Positions 35,428-46,625 of a DNA stretch of 64,000 nt are shown in pieces; positions within the stretch are counted from its first letter, which is position 1; each line of letters opens with the position of its first letter. The DNA lies in the NCBI GenBank assembly GCA_022410635.1, contig JAJVDF010000213.1:249233-313232 (forward strand), read 5' to 3'. The notes under the pieces were generated by a model. That model ran no database searches. It had not been told where the DNA came from and saw only the letters and a list, made by a program, of their open reading frames with translations. The position numbers and the translations under genes are program-made. Origin of the DNA: Tretioscincus oriximinensis (lineage: Eukaryota > Chordata > Lepidosauria > Squamata > Gymnophthalmidae).

Positions 35428-36066
35428 ACACACACACACACACACCCCACACGCCACCGCCACTTTATTTTGAGTGCAAAAATAACAATGTGAACAGGGG
35501 AGGGGGGGGGAGGAGATACCTTCATGCTGGAACACATATTCAGCAGGATTTTTTTTTAAAAAAAAAATCTAGTGAAAATTAAATTAGCAGCGTTAAGCAC
35601 TTGCCATTTGCACAGGCTTTTGTTTACCAGTGACAGTTTGCCAGAAGTTATAAGTAGAGTTCCATCTGCTCGTTGCAACTACGTCGTCAATTGGGGGAGA
35701 AATTCGCCACTCACTGAGTGTGAGTGAGGGAGAGAGATGGGTGGTGGTGGTGGGTGGGGGGGTTTTGAGAGTCATAAATTGGAGGAGAAATTTCCCATCC
35801 ACTTCTAGAGAGAAAGAGGGAGAGGCAGAGAGGTAGCGGGGAAGATCAGGCGGGCGGCGGGTGGCGGGCGGCGGGGGGGCTTTGCGGGCTGCTGCTGCTG
35901 CTGCTCCTGCCGTGAATGCCGATTCCAGTCCTCGGCAGGGAGGTGCTGGAAACACCCAGGGCTCTCCGGGGCTCGGTTTTTAAATCGCCGGATAGACGAT
36001 TGCGCTGCTGAGACAGGCAGGATGTCAGCCCCACTCGCCAGAGGCAAACAGGGGATGGGAGACGCG

Positions 36067-36165
36067 CTCTCCTCCTCCTCCTCCTCCTCTTCTTCTTCTT
36101 CCTCCTCCTCCTCCTCTTCTTCCTCCTCCTCCTCCTCCTCTTCCTCCTCTTCCTCCTCCTGCAAA
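36067..36165 (+). repeat. polypyrimidine (TCC/TTC)n tract
   Basis: About 100 bases of almost pure TCC and TTC triplets within the promoter island. The antisense reading gives long poly-Glu or poly-Arg/Gly frames, which are artefacts of composition. Confidence 0.95.
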
Positions 36166-36264
36166 GCCTCTTCTTGAAACTCCTCCGTCGCCTCGCCTGC
36201 GAGCCCCTTCCGTAGCCTTTTTCCCTCCCCCTTGCATTGTTCTGCCCCCCTCCGCCGCTCTCGG

Positions 36265-36345
36265 ATGCACAGGCGCCGCCACACGCCGCGGACTCGCCCC
36301 TCGGCGGCTGCCGCTTCGCCTCCCCGCTCCTGCGCTCGCGCCTAG
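36265..36345 (+). other. possible upstream ORF 1 in the 5' leader
   Basis: ATG at 36265 followed by 25 more codons and TAG at 36343-36345, within the GC-rich island. It matters only if transcription starts upstream of it, which is not known. Confidence 0.35.
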
Positions 36346-36406
36346 CGGGGCTTGGAGCCGGAGCCGCGCCGCCTCCCTCGCCCGCTCGCCGGGGCGACTT
36401 GTCGGC

Positions 36407-36514
36407 ATGTGCGCGGAGCCGCCTGCGGTCCATCGGGCGCCCCTTGCCTGCCCCTCGCCCCTCGCCCAGAGACTCGTAGGCGGCGTCACGTCGCTCCCCC
36501 GCTTCTTCCCATAG
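36407..36514 (+). other. possible upstream ORF 2 in the 5' leader
   Basis: ATG at 36407, 35 codons, TAG at 36512-36514. It is in the same frame as the proposed main start at 36677 but is closed before it. Its use depends on the unknown start of transcription. Confidence 0.35.
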
Positions 36515-36676
36515 GAGGGACTCCAGAGGGGCAGGCGAGGGAAGGAAAGAAAAAGGAACAAAACCTGATCACTTTCCAGAAGATTTTTTTCCTCGTTCCC
36601 TCCGTCCCCCCCCCCCGCCCGCCCCAAGGACTTAAACCTTACAAGCCGCCACGAGCGAAGGCTGGGAAGCCTAGCG

Positions 36677-36722
36677 ATGCTTCATACTGCTAACAAGGGA
36701 AGGAAGGCTTCCAACGAGGCAG
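36677..36722 (+). CDS. first coding exon of an unidentified host gene (possibly a teneurin-2 alternative first exon)
   Basis: ATG at 36677 opens 15 complete codons, MLHTANKGRKASNEA, plus the first base of a split Gly codon before a strong splice donor (GCAG, then GTAAGG from 36723). An in-frame TGA lies at 36566-36568 and there is no in-frame ATG between it and 36677, which fixes the start. The start context has G at -3. The exon sits in the only non-repeat CpG island of the window, and no second exon is recognisable downstream, so the first intron is probably longer than 27 kb. The peptide is basic, without signal peptide or membrane segment. From memory only, it resembles a short alternative N-terminus of teneurin-2 (a cell-surface adhesion protein of neurons), where a phase-1 Gly split would join a Gly-Arg-Pro-rich exon. 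I have not been able to check this. Another long gene remains possible. Confidence 0.6.
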
Positions 36723-36728
36723 GTAAGG
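36719..36728 (+). promoter_or_regulatory. splice donor of the first exon
   Basis: GCAG followed by GTAAGG is close to the ideal vertebrate 5' splice site. It leaves the reading frame in phase 1. Confidence 0.75.
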
Positions 36729-36734
36729 AATCCT

Positions 36735-36810
36735 GGGCTTGGGTGGGGGGGGCGGGGGGCGGGGGCGGGGGGCGGTGGGTGGTGGTTGGGGGGGGGGCAG
36801 TGTGTGGGGG
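36735..36810 (+). other. G-run cluster with G-quadruplex potential
   Basis: Runs of three to ten G separated by one to three bases begin 12 bases after the splice donor, on the transcribed-RNA strand. The cluster also contains several GGGGCGGGG-type Sp1 sites. Confidence 0.85.
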
Positions 36811-37292
36811 TCATTCAAAGCTGTAGATCACGCCCCGGGGAGAAAACAGAACCTCCTTTCAGGACTGACCAGAGAAGCCCCAGGAGGACCAGGTGTCCAG
36901 CATCCTTTTGTCTGTGATGCCAAGGGGACCTGTGTAGCCACGTTGATGAATTGCAGCTTCAGGGACGGCGGGGCCAGCAGCTGCCGTTGCAAAGGAGGGA
37001 AGCAGCCTTGGCTTCGCTCTCCGCTCTGGCGGGGGGCGCTCGNGATCGGGAGGCAAAGGGGTTTGGATGGCAGCTCTTGGGCAGAAGGTTAAACCTGGCG
37101 CTTAAAAGGAAACCTCAAAGGGCTAGCTAGACTTTTGAGCTTGTAACCTTGCAGAGAACGGGCAGGTTCCACAGATCTAACTCCCAGTTCACCTTCANTG
37201 GTTTCCAGGAAGAATTTGCGATGAACCCCTGGCATGTGGATGCTGGGTTGGTCCAATAGTATCACTGGGGAATGGAAAGCACGCTTCCGAAG

Positions 37293-37400
37293 TATTTATT
37301 TATTTATTTATTTTTAGTACTTTTATCCCGCCCTCCACCCTAAGGTCGCAGGGCGGCTTACAACATTAAAATAGCATGACAATTAAAAACAGTGACCCCC
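37293..37400 (-). repeat. LINE 3'-end family A copy, well preserved
   Basis: (TTTA)n, then AGTACTTTTATCCCGCCCTC and TAAGGTCGCAGGGCGGCTTA, then CAACATTAAAATAGCATGAC. The GGGCGG box is intact, so this is one of the younger copies. Confidence 0.8.
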
Positions 37401-38142
37401 AAACCCTCCCCACCCAGTAGGCAGTCTATTGCAATATTTTGGCCGTAGGCGGCCACTACGCACCCTCTTCATGTAGCAAAAGTGGAAAGGACACAACACA
37501 TAGGATAGACATCTGATGGAGTTTGTTGAGGAAGTATTTGCTGTAAAGGCACCTGAGATAAAANAGAGGACTTCCAGTATAAGGTAGAGAAGAATTGCCA
37601 TTCAGTAGGTCTGAACTTTGGATTGGTTGTTGTGAAACCCTGTATTGCACTGTACATGGGGCCCTTATTTTTATAGCTAGGCCCTAATTTATTGGTTTGT
37701 TTTGTTTATTCCAAGAGGAGTGTACTATAAAGGCTTAAAGTCATTTCATAATGGAACGTGACAGCCACATGGAGCTCCGTTGTTTTCTAAAGTTCATGGC
37801 TGCCACGATATTCACACTTTGGGAATGTACAATTTGGGTGCCATGTGTCTCTGCATGCGTAATAGGCAGGTAATTTCAAGTGTGAGGATCCTTCAACTTC
37901 ACAGAGATCTGTGGTATTCCATCTGCAGCTAACGCATTATTTTCTGGTTTCCTCCTCCCATCCTTATGATCTAGAAATCTGCTCAATAACTACAAAGAGT
38001 CAAATTACCAGCTATTGGAGTTTACATTAGCTTTAATACAAAAAAAAATAAGCTTTTGTTGGAAGAGAAGGTAGTGGAAGTTTTGACATAGAACTGAGTC
38101 TTAAAAAAGTAGACATAAGCATTTCAGACAAGAACACACAAG

Positions 38143-38182
38143 ATGATAGATAGATAAATTGATAGGTAGGTAGATAGATAGC
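38143..38182 (+). repeat. imperfect (GATA)n microsatellite
   Basis: GATA units with GGTA and AATT interruptions. Confidence 0.9.
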
Positions 38183-41100
38183 TTATATTTAAATACATCT
38201 GAACCCTGAAGGTGTATGTTAGCAATAAGTGTATAGCAATGTAAAACCCATTCTAATATGAGATCTGCTATTTAAAAAGAACAAATGACTACAATGAAGA
38301 GTTGTGACTCAGAGTAAAAACCTTTGTCAATTTTTTTAAAAAGGGGTTATTAATTGCTGATCGATGTTTATACCCCCAGAAGATACAACCTAAAGGGATA
38401 AATTGGAGATTCTGAATCTGTACTACGTAAAAAAAAAAGAAATCTTATGTTAGAAAGGATCGTGTCAAGAGGAAGCTATTCACATTAGGTTTTTAAAAGA
38501 CAAGTTTATAATGCAGCTGGTTGAAATTCAGTAGCAATTGTAAAGCTACTAAAGTGTCTCCCACCCCAAATCTAATTCATTCATAGCCCTCCTACTCCCT
38601 TCCCCCACCCTTATTTAGCAGATACTAACTTGGTTCCTTTCAGCATTAACAGTATGATTAATATGAATTGAAGCGTTTTACAGATAATCCAGTAGATGCT
38701 GCTATAGAGCAAAGGAAGCATCACTTTTATTTTCTGGAGAAAAGGAGGGAGAGCAACGCAAAGGGAATTTAAATCTTGAGGAGAAGGGGAAAAACCTTAA
38801 ACATTGCTGATAGTNCGTATGTAGGTTGCTGATTGAAGAGTAATGTGAGATCATTACATTTTCATGCCATTCTATAGGGTGTTATTAAAGCTGCAGCCAC
38901 ACTTGCTAGAATTGTCACAGTTCTGCTAGGCACATAGCACTTCTGCTATTTTAAATTGTAAAATCAGTTTACTGTACATTACTATTCAGAACATTTCATC
39001 ACAGAATGCTGAAGCCCCTTTAACATGCAAATTTTCTAAAAGAAAGTTTAAACACTGCATTTAGCAAATAATGCCAGACTCATTATAAAAATCTGCCCCA
39101 GTTGCCAAATGTAGAATAAAATATTAAGAAATTAAAAAGGTACAACTAAATATAATTGAAATTCACTATTGGTTGGTTTCCTGATGAATATCTAATGCTT
39201 AGCATAGTAATCTGCAGAACTAACATAAAGTATACATTGTTAATTGGACTTTTAGCCACAAATATATTTAAAAAATGATTTTATCAAGTTTATTACCTGG
39301 ACAGAAAAATAGCATTAAAAGCTGTGTTTCAGCAGGAAGAGGAACAGAAGTAGATAGGAAATCTTTGAGTTACATGTTTTAACATTTTTGAGCTTCAATT
39401 GCTATACTGATGCCTGGTGAAAACATTGTCAGTGTAAATCNAGTTTTAGCATACAGTCTTTTGCTGGTACAATTTCAAGCAACCACTGACCTCTATCTGT
39501 GGGAGTATTTATTTTTAGAAGTGACCACTAGTCTGTTGTTTCCAGATTAACAACTATACAGAATAATTATTAACGTTGGATAAACATAGGAGATGCAAAC
39601 CTATGATAAGTTTGCAGGTTTTTTTTTTAATTCAGAAGTTTCCATTTTTTTATTATTGGTGCTGTCTTGTGGGCAGCTTTTAGAAACTTACTGTATCAAG
39701 TGACCCTTGGTTTAGCAAGTTACTAGATATCATAGTTTTAACACAAATATTTAAGGTAAATGGGGATGAATTGTACATTCTGGGATAAATATTAGATGGG
39801 ACAGAAATAAAAAAGATTTGTGGTATATATACTCTAAAAGCTGTTTAGGAATTGTTTCTGATCGTATGTGTCTTTTTATGCACCATTTTAGGATAGTAGA
39901 TAATAAATTTGCATATTAATAACCAGCAAATTTGTGTTTAAACTAGATTTGCAAGTCTGAGAAAGAATATGGCATTCCTTGTGCCTCTAATTAGTAAAGT
40001 GTAGGAAATAACCGAATAAGCTGTTTGGTTGTACTATTGTAAGTTTTCATTATTTTTGGTCTTATTGTTACTTATGTCTTCAAGCTGCCCTAGATGAAAA
40101 GTCACTAAATATTAAGTCAGAATTCTTAACATGATTTATATGTTGAAATTCTGAACATAAATTTGTTACTTTAGTATTCAATATCCCCAATTTCTCAAGG
40201 CCAGGTGGCAATGACTCAATTTCTTTATGATCATTTTTAATATAGCCAACTTAACTATTGTGATATAATTTGAGGTCCAATAAAACGATAGTTAATTTTA
40301 TGTTGCTTGGGTCATGTAAAAAAGTAAAGCATATTTTATTATATGCTTTATATTACTGTCACTACAAAATGTGTGTCATTTTTAAAAAATATATCTTATG
40401 TACATGTAAATAGAATTTACATGGACAATACCTACTGCACTGTTCTGTATTTATTCTGATGACCAATCTGATCATCTTAAAATATATGTTTGTTTACATT
40501 GTCAAATGTTTAAAAAATACTCTTCACTGTTGGGGAGAAAAGGGGCAGTTTAAATTTTAAAAGCAGCATTTTAAAGGTTTGGTGCTGAAAATTTTAAACT
40601 TGTTTTAATAAATCCATTTTGGTATGTGTCTTTGATGGCTTCACAATATTCAAATATTATGATTTAAAGGTTAAGAATGTCTTTAGTTTTTGAATGCTTT
40701 CAAACTTTTTTTGCATTCATCACATAGCTGCTAACAGATCATAAAAAATTTACATCATGCATTACCATGCACGTATGATGTAAAACTCTGCAATAATTTG
40801 ATGCAAAGGATAGAAATTTTAAATTAAGAAAAATAAGAAACAAACTCTCAGATCTGTTTTTCACAGTAAGTAACAATCTTGTGGTTAAGTTTTGTTTACT
40901 TCCATAGTTTAGGTCATTTGATCATGAAAAATTACATAGAAACAGTAGTCAAAATTTACCAATTGACTTTGCTAGTACGTTATCTATAATACTCTATGTA
41001 TATGCTCATTTAAGTTTATGTTTGTAATTAAACCTTTTAAGTTAAAGCAACAAAAATTGCTGTATATAAAGAACAAATCCTTCCTTAAGTATAAGTGTAC

Positions 41101-41517
41101 AAATGTAATGTGAATCATAGGTGCTGTTTTAACAGTTACTTTTTAATCCATTTTCAATCCTGAAAAACTCTACTAAACCAGGAACCACCACCACTCCTAT
41201 ATAGTCCAGTTTTTCAGAACTGAAGGTGGATTAAAAACACATTTTAGAAAAGCACCACAGTTTCATTTATGAAGACAAAATCTCATTTTGTCAAACGTTT
41301 TGTCGCAAATATGTCTTAAAAAGTTTCATTGTTTGTACCATAATTGATACTAACTGGAAGGGTTGTCAAAATATAAAAATCTACCCTTGTATTTTATATT
41401 AACACATGCATTTAATAACATTGAATCATTCATTTGTTGTTGTTTAGGAAATAAAGTATAAGAATGCAATAGTTTTTTTTCCTTAACAACCTAAGATTAA
41501 AGGGTTTTTTAAAAGCT
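38183..41517. other. repeat-poor AT-rich block downstream of the first exon
   Basis: Over 3.3 kb I find no member of any repeat family seen elsewhere in the window, only short A/T runs. If the exon at 36677 is real, this lies in its first intron. Low repeat density can mark retained regulatory DNA. I cannot test conservation here. Confidence 0.5.
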
Positions 41518-41632
41518 ATATTTTATTTATTTACATTTCTATATCGCCCTATACCAGAAAGTTTCAGAGTTGGTAACAATAAAAACCAACATATTAAAAA
41601 ATGTTATCTAGGCATAGGGAAAGGAGAGCAGG
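41518..41632 (-). repeat. LINE 3'-end family A copy
   Basis: TTTATTTATTTACATTTCTATATCGCCCTATACC in pieces, then AAAGTTTCAGAGTTGGTAAC and AACATATTAAAAAATG. Confidence 0.8.
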
Positions 41633-41639
41633 GAAGGGA

Positions 41640-41668
41640 AATATATATATATTGTATATATATATTGC
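41640..41668. repeat. (AT)n microsatellite
   Basis: Alternating AT with one TTG interruption. Confidence 0.9.
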
Positions 41669-44344
41669 TTTTGCTTTGAAACATGTAGGAAAATCGTGTT
41701 TATAGTGTTTAAATCCTAGCTTGTTTTTTGCATTCAAAGATTGTACTCTGTGTGAGAGAGAGAGAGGCGTTGTGTATGTAAGCATTACAGTATTTAACAT
41801 TCTAATGCCCATATGCAAATCTGAGGTCTCTTATTCAACTTATGGTTATATACAAGGATGCACATATCTCCATATGATCATACGTAGTCTCTAGAGGTCA
41901 CTAGAATGTAAGGTATGCTGTTGCTAGGTTCTTAGTTTATAAAATCCATATACTGGACCTATGCAAATGCTATAGGAAACAATAAATTGAAATGTAAGAA
42001 TTTTCTTTTGCATTCATCACACAACGAAAAATACTAGAATATACTTTTTCAGATAACGGTTCAGAAAACAATTNCTCTTTTTGTGATGTTGTTAGCGGTT
42101 TAAAATTGTTACAACNTGTCCTCAGATTAGAGAGTGCTATGAAAGCAGAAAACAAAATATGAGTAGAAAAACAACTTCAGTAAAAGATTTCTTTTCTGTA
42201 TCTTTGTGATAAGGATACATTATAAATTTAATACTATGGCTACATCCCAACTTCGCTAACCTATTCCACTATGACTTATTTGTATATTTTGGAATGAAAC
42301 ATAAGATATTCTGTAATAAAACAGTCCAGACAATGCTTTATTCTAAAATTTTCAAATATAATGCAATAAATAAGCAGTTTAATTGCTTTCAGAGCTGTTC
42401 ATGCTTTGTATTGATATATAATTTTATTTCTATCTAATTTTATGTTACCGTCTGTTGTGTTACTTTTGTTGACAATCGTTACAGGACATACATACCTAAG
42501 CAATATTTTAACACATTGTTAAATAATCAGTAGCTCCAGTTGGAAATCAATTTGGAAGACATTAACTTGCTAATATCTTACTACAAGATAAAGTTTGTGC
42601 AAGAAAAAGCATAACAGCAGGTTAGGTAAATCAACACGAGAAGAAAAATCTCAGGTTGTATTTAATTTAAATAGTTGGTGAAAACTACCATAATGATTCT
42701 AGAAAATAAGTCAGCTCAGAATTAGATTAACTTTTGGATGTTATACTGACCTAAATTAATTGAATTCAAACTATATGATTTAAAAAGAATTATATGGCTG
42801 ATTGTGAAGTAACATTGATTAAATCATATTAAAGTCAGATTATCGTACTTATTGTTCCCTTTGCTAACATCACATTTCTTAGTCCAACAGAATTGGCACC
42901 TCATTTCTGTTGGTAATTACAATTCAGAAAAGTCTGCATTTACTTCTCAATAGCAGTAAGTGCCAAAGAAGTGCTGTGGGAAAATCAGATACTTTTAACT
43001 TTCCGTTATGTCAAAAAGGAGTTGTGATGATCAGTTTATGCAATGTACTTCTTACTGTCGTGTAAAAAGACAAATCGGTACAATGTACTTTTTGTTCAAA
43101 TGAACATGATCAAGTTGGATACGCTATTACTGGTTTGAGTCTCTTTATCAGTTAGAAACCTTCATTTCTATAATTGCAATGTGTCATGACAAGGGGAAAT
43201 AAAAAGATAGTAAAATAACTTAAATCTCAACCTTTCAAAAATTTCTTGGTGAAAAGCTAACCAGTGGCTGTGGGAGGTTTTAGGAACTTAGAATTTAGAT
43301 GTACATATATTTCTTAGCTGCAGTTGATGCCAACAGTATGAATTTTTTTAAAAAAAATAGTTTTAGGGATTTGAATTATGGTTATATATACTTTACTTCT
43401 ATTCTACTTAAAACAATTTACAATCTGTGTCTATTTTTTTTTGTAGCACTAATGTCAGGAACACTAATGTCCTCCTGTGCTTCTTTAACAGATCTTATAG
43501 CTCCATCCAGACATCTTTTATTGATTCTCTTCTAACTAGATATTCTTAAACAAGGCATAAGATATTTAAGAACTCTAGGCAGTGATTTATTCCAGAATAC
43601 CCTAGTGTTGGGGAATAAGGCTGAATACTGATGTAACTTGCACATTCTACTCTATTTGGATATTCTGAAATAAAGACCTGTTTTTCTCAACTGTTCTATA
43701 ATATACATGTGTTGTTCCATAATATTCAGCTAGGGTCGTATAGCTACGTGATGTTTGGAAGCAGCTTAAATAAGTAATATCTGGATACATAAAATTGTAT
43801 GTGCAAAAGTTCAGCTGAAAATTAAAAGAAAAAAAACCTTTATGTATTTTTGAAAAAGATAAACAGAATATAATCAAAAGGGATGTTAAATCTGATTTTC
43901 CTAGCTTATCATAGTAATTGTTTTACAACAATATACGGTATTTCCCTTCTCTATAAGGTATNTACAAAAAGTAACAGGTCAAGCCTAGTACAATAAATAA
44001 AGGTTTACAACTAATTAAGAACAAATAGTGTACAAGATTACAGAAGAACATGAACTGGACCGCAGCCCATGAATTACTTTTGGGTATCTTAAGCAAAAGA
44101 TTTTAAAAAAAAATTACTTGCTTTTAAATCATTGCAAATGGTATTTGGAGATATCCTGCCTCTCTCGTAGTGCCTAGGCATCATTTCGAGAAGCTCTCTA
44201 TGAATTATTTCAACCCTTTATTAAAACCATTCAGACTGACTACTTTCATCATCTCCTTTGATCGCAAATTCCATAAACTGATGATCGTCCAGACTCCAAA
44301 ACTGATGAAAGCTTTAGTCCACTTTCAGATGCATGGACTTTTTT
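41669..44344. other. no recognisable feature
   Basis: AT-rich and repeat-poor. No supported exon. Confidence 0.4.
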
Positions 44345-44455
44345 NAATTTATTTTTATATCGCCCTATAAACGAAGGTCTCATAGCAGTTTGCAGTAACA
44401 TTTTAAAACATATTAACATATTAAAAAACAACCAAGTCTAAAAGTAGGAAAGGTC
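44345..44455 (-). repeat. LINE 3'-end family A copy
   Basis: ATTTATTTTTATATCGCCCT and ATAAACGAAGGTCTCATAGC, then AACATATTAACATATTAAAA. Confidence 0.75.
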
Positions 44456-44679
44456 AGTTTTCTCAGCCAAAGGACAGGACTTATTGAATTGTAATTTTCT
44501 TTGTGCATGATTTAAACCAAAAGTGGGTTTTCTGAGTTAGAGAATGCAACAAAACAAAACACATCTTCCTATTTTGCTAATGTGTTCTCCCATTCTGGCA
44601 ATGTACTGAACCTGGTTTAAAATTTAAATGTGTCCAAAGCTGTTCTGTTAATAAGGTCTTTGCCTTTTCTGCCTTGTAT

Positions 44680-44765
44680 TTGTTTATTCATTTCTAATTA
44701 CTAATATTTATACCCAGCCCTTCACACTACAGTCCTAGAGAAGGTTACCACTTTTCATAAAAACA
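44680..44765 (-). repeat. LINE 3'-end family A, diverged fragment
   Basis: TTGTTTATTCATTTCTAATT, then AATATTTATACCCAGCCCTT and ACTACAGTCCTAGAGAAGG. Confidence 0.6.
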
Positions 44766-45087
44766 CATGCATATATGTAAAATCTTAAAATGTGAGTCAG
44801 TGTAACTGAAATATGATTGTAACCAGGGATGGAGCTCAAACATCCTTTTTGTGGTTGATTTTGCTATCAGTTCAATGGCAAATAGTTTCATAGAATAATG
44901 TGAGTGTCCACATTCATGTTTGTGTTTGCATTTATGTTTCTATTGAAAAGAGCTTTTCCCCCCATGGAAAACTAGTGAATACAAACTGATTGACCATGAA
45001 GCTGATTTGACCAAACACAGGGCATATTCCATTTGATGCAAGCTTTTCTGAACACAAATCAGTCATCATAATTCTTAACTGTAACTT

Positions 45088-45600
45088 TACTGTATGGGGC
45101 TGCCCTTGAAAGTGGTGTAGAATGCAGCAGCTAGACTGCTGGCTAGAAGAACTGGCTGGACACATATTACGCTGGTCTTAAAAGATCTACTAAGACCAAT
45201 TCAAGTTACTTAATCTAATCTATAAATCCATAAATAACTTACCCACCAATATCTAAAGGAACACTTTCCCCCACAACAATGACCCCGTGCTTTAGATTCT
45301 CCAGAGGAACCCTTCCTGATTGTACCANCTCTCCAGTAGCAAAGAAGGTAGGACCTCCTCCATGGCAGCTCCCAGATTATGGAACAGTCTTCCATCCNGG
45401 GGTGTGCCAATAGCCATCGCTTTGCACATTCAACAAACTCTTGAAGATGCATCTCTTTAATTTGGCTTTTGGCTGAAAAATAGCTCTCCTTACTTTCAAG
45501 CAGATGTTAATATTTTAATATGTTATTTCATTTTTTATTGTTAAGCCACCCTGACACCTTTAGTTATAGGGTGGTATAGAAATGCAAATAAATAAATATA
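45088..45600 (+). pseudogene. non-LTR retrotransposon ORF C-terminus and 3' end, sense copy
   Basis: Sense relic with words typical of the C-terminal reverse-transcriptase region (AGAATGCAGCAGCTAGACTG, CATATTACGCTGGTC, ATGGCAGCTCCCAGATTATGG) and frame breaks. It ends in AGCCACCCTGACACCTTTAG, TTATAGGGTGGTATAGAAAT and (AATAAA)n. That end is the sense form of the family A end found reversed elsewhere. It therefore shows what family A is: the 3' end of a non-LTR retrotransposon. Confidence 0.75.
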
Positions 45601-45699
45601 GAAATGCAAATGAATAAATAATCATAATAAAAAGACAGGAGACCTCCAGCTTCGATACATATGGAAAAGAGGAAATTTTAACAGATATTGCAGATATTA

Positions 45700-45960
45700 T
45701 AAGAACTGGGTTTTTATACCCCACTTTTCTCGCCCAAAGAGAATCAAAGCTGCTAACAAGCTATTTTTTACCTGAAGGCTTACATTAATGGTGGCACTTA
45801 TTTATCTAATTGCAATTACTTGTTTTTGAACAGCTGAGTTGGCTAAAGATAAGGCCAGTAGAGGGCACTCACCCTCTCCTTTGCCGACACAGTGCTTCAA
45901 GATATTTTGATTAAAAGGTCATTTTTTAATCTCTGTACCACTGGGCCTACTTATTAAAAC
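45700..45960 (-). repeat. tRNA-derived SINE, reverse copy
   Basis: ATAAGAACTGGGTTTTTATACC, in pieces, with CCACTTTTCTCGCCCAAAGA, AATTGCAATTACTTGTTTTTG and CCGACACAGTGCTTCAAGAT. It is most like the copy at 13118, so these two form an older subgroup. Confidence 0.85.
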
Positions 45961-46429
45961 TTCCCCTTTCCACACTCATTAAAGCTGTAACTCTTCCAGT
46001 TTCTTTTATGACAGCCTATATTCAAGCAGTAAAGGAGAATCCCTGTTTCAGAAATTTGTTCTTACTGCATGATTTACATTGTTCTTGTTTTATTTTATTC
46101 CATCTTGGATTTTAAAATAAAAGCTAAAATACTGTAATAACTAACTGAATCAATCAATCAATTTGGGGAAAGTCACACAAGCTTTGCTTTCACACACAGA
46201 CATTTTGTCTGTGAGCTTCTTCCTGTTTCAATTAAAAAGTTGAAAATGTTCGCAATGCTTTGAAAGTTTTTCTATGCTCAGCTCAAAACAATTGTCTGAC
46301 TTAGATAGTGGTTAGCTGATAATGGACCAAAAGCACCTTGGTTTCTGTTTGAATTGAGTGGTTCAAATAAATGCCCAAATATTACATTGTAGATGTATGG
46401 GAAATGTGGACACATGGGAGGACCACCTT

Positions 46430-46625
46430 TGTGATACGCCCAGTTTGTAAAATGCTCTCCCCTCTGAGACTCCTCAGGTACCTCAGATGCCTGAGCCAAA
46501 AATTCCCCTCTATTTGAAGGCACTGGTCTATTTTAATGTTTTATGATTTTTTTCTCATTGTGATCCACCCTGAGATGTTCGGTATAGAGCGCAATATAAA
46601 TGTACGTAAATTACATTATATGAAG
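46430..46625 (+). repeat. non-LTR retrotransposon 3' fragment, sense
   Basis: GTAAAATGCTCTCCCCTCTGAG, in pieces, resembles the coding tail of such elements. TTGTGATCCACCCTGAGATG and CGGTATAGAGCGCAATATAA form the 3' end box. Confidence 0.65.

Larger units (their letters stand above)
35830..37090. promoter_or_regulatory. CpG island, probable promoter
   Basis: GC content rises sharply against the AT-rich background, with dense CpG through GCCGCC, CGCCGC and GCGCTCGCGCC words. There is no sign of the terminal repeats that explain the other CpG-dense stretches of this window. It surrounds the first exon ending at 36722. I see no clear TATA box. The initiation site cannot be placed from sequence, and CpG-island promoters usually start at several sites. 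Vertebrate promoter function is inferred from composition and position. Confidence 0.8.

Noticed and set aside
35805..36627. Minus-strand open frames of 159-200 codons rich in Glu, Arg and Gly
   Set aside because: They are the antisense reading of the (TCC/TTC)n tract and GC-rich island. They overlap each other in three frames and have no domain.
36352..36693. 113-codon + strand frame across the first exon
   Set aside because: It starts at a TTG, not an ATG, and is in a different frame from the ATG at 36677, which has the splice donor and the upstream in-frame stops.
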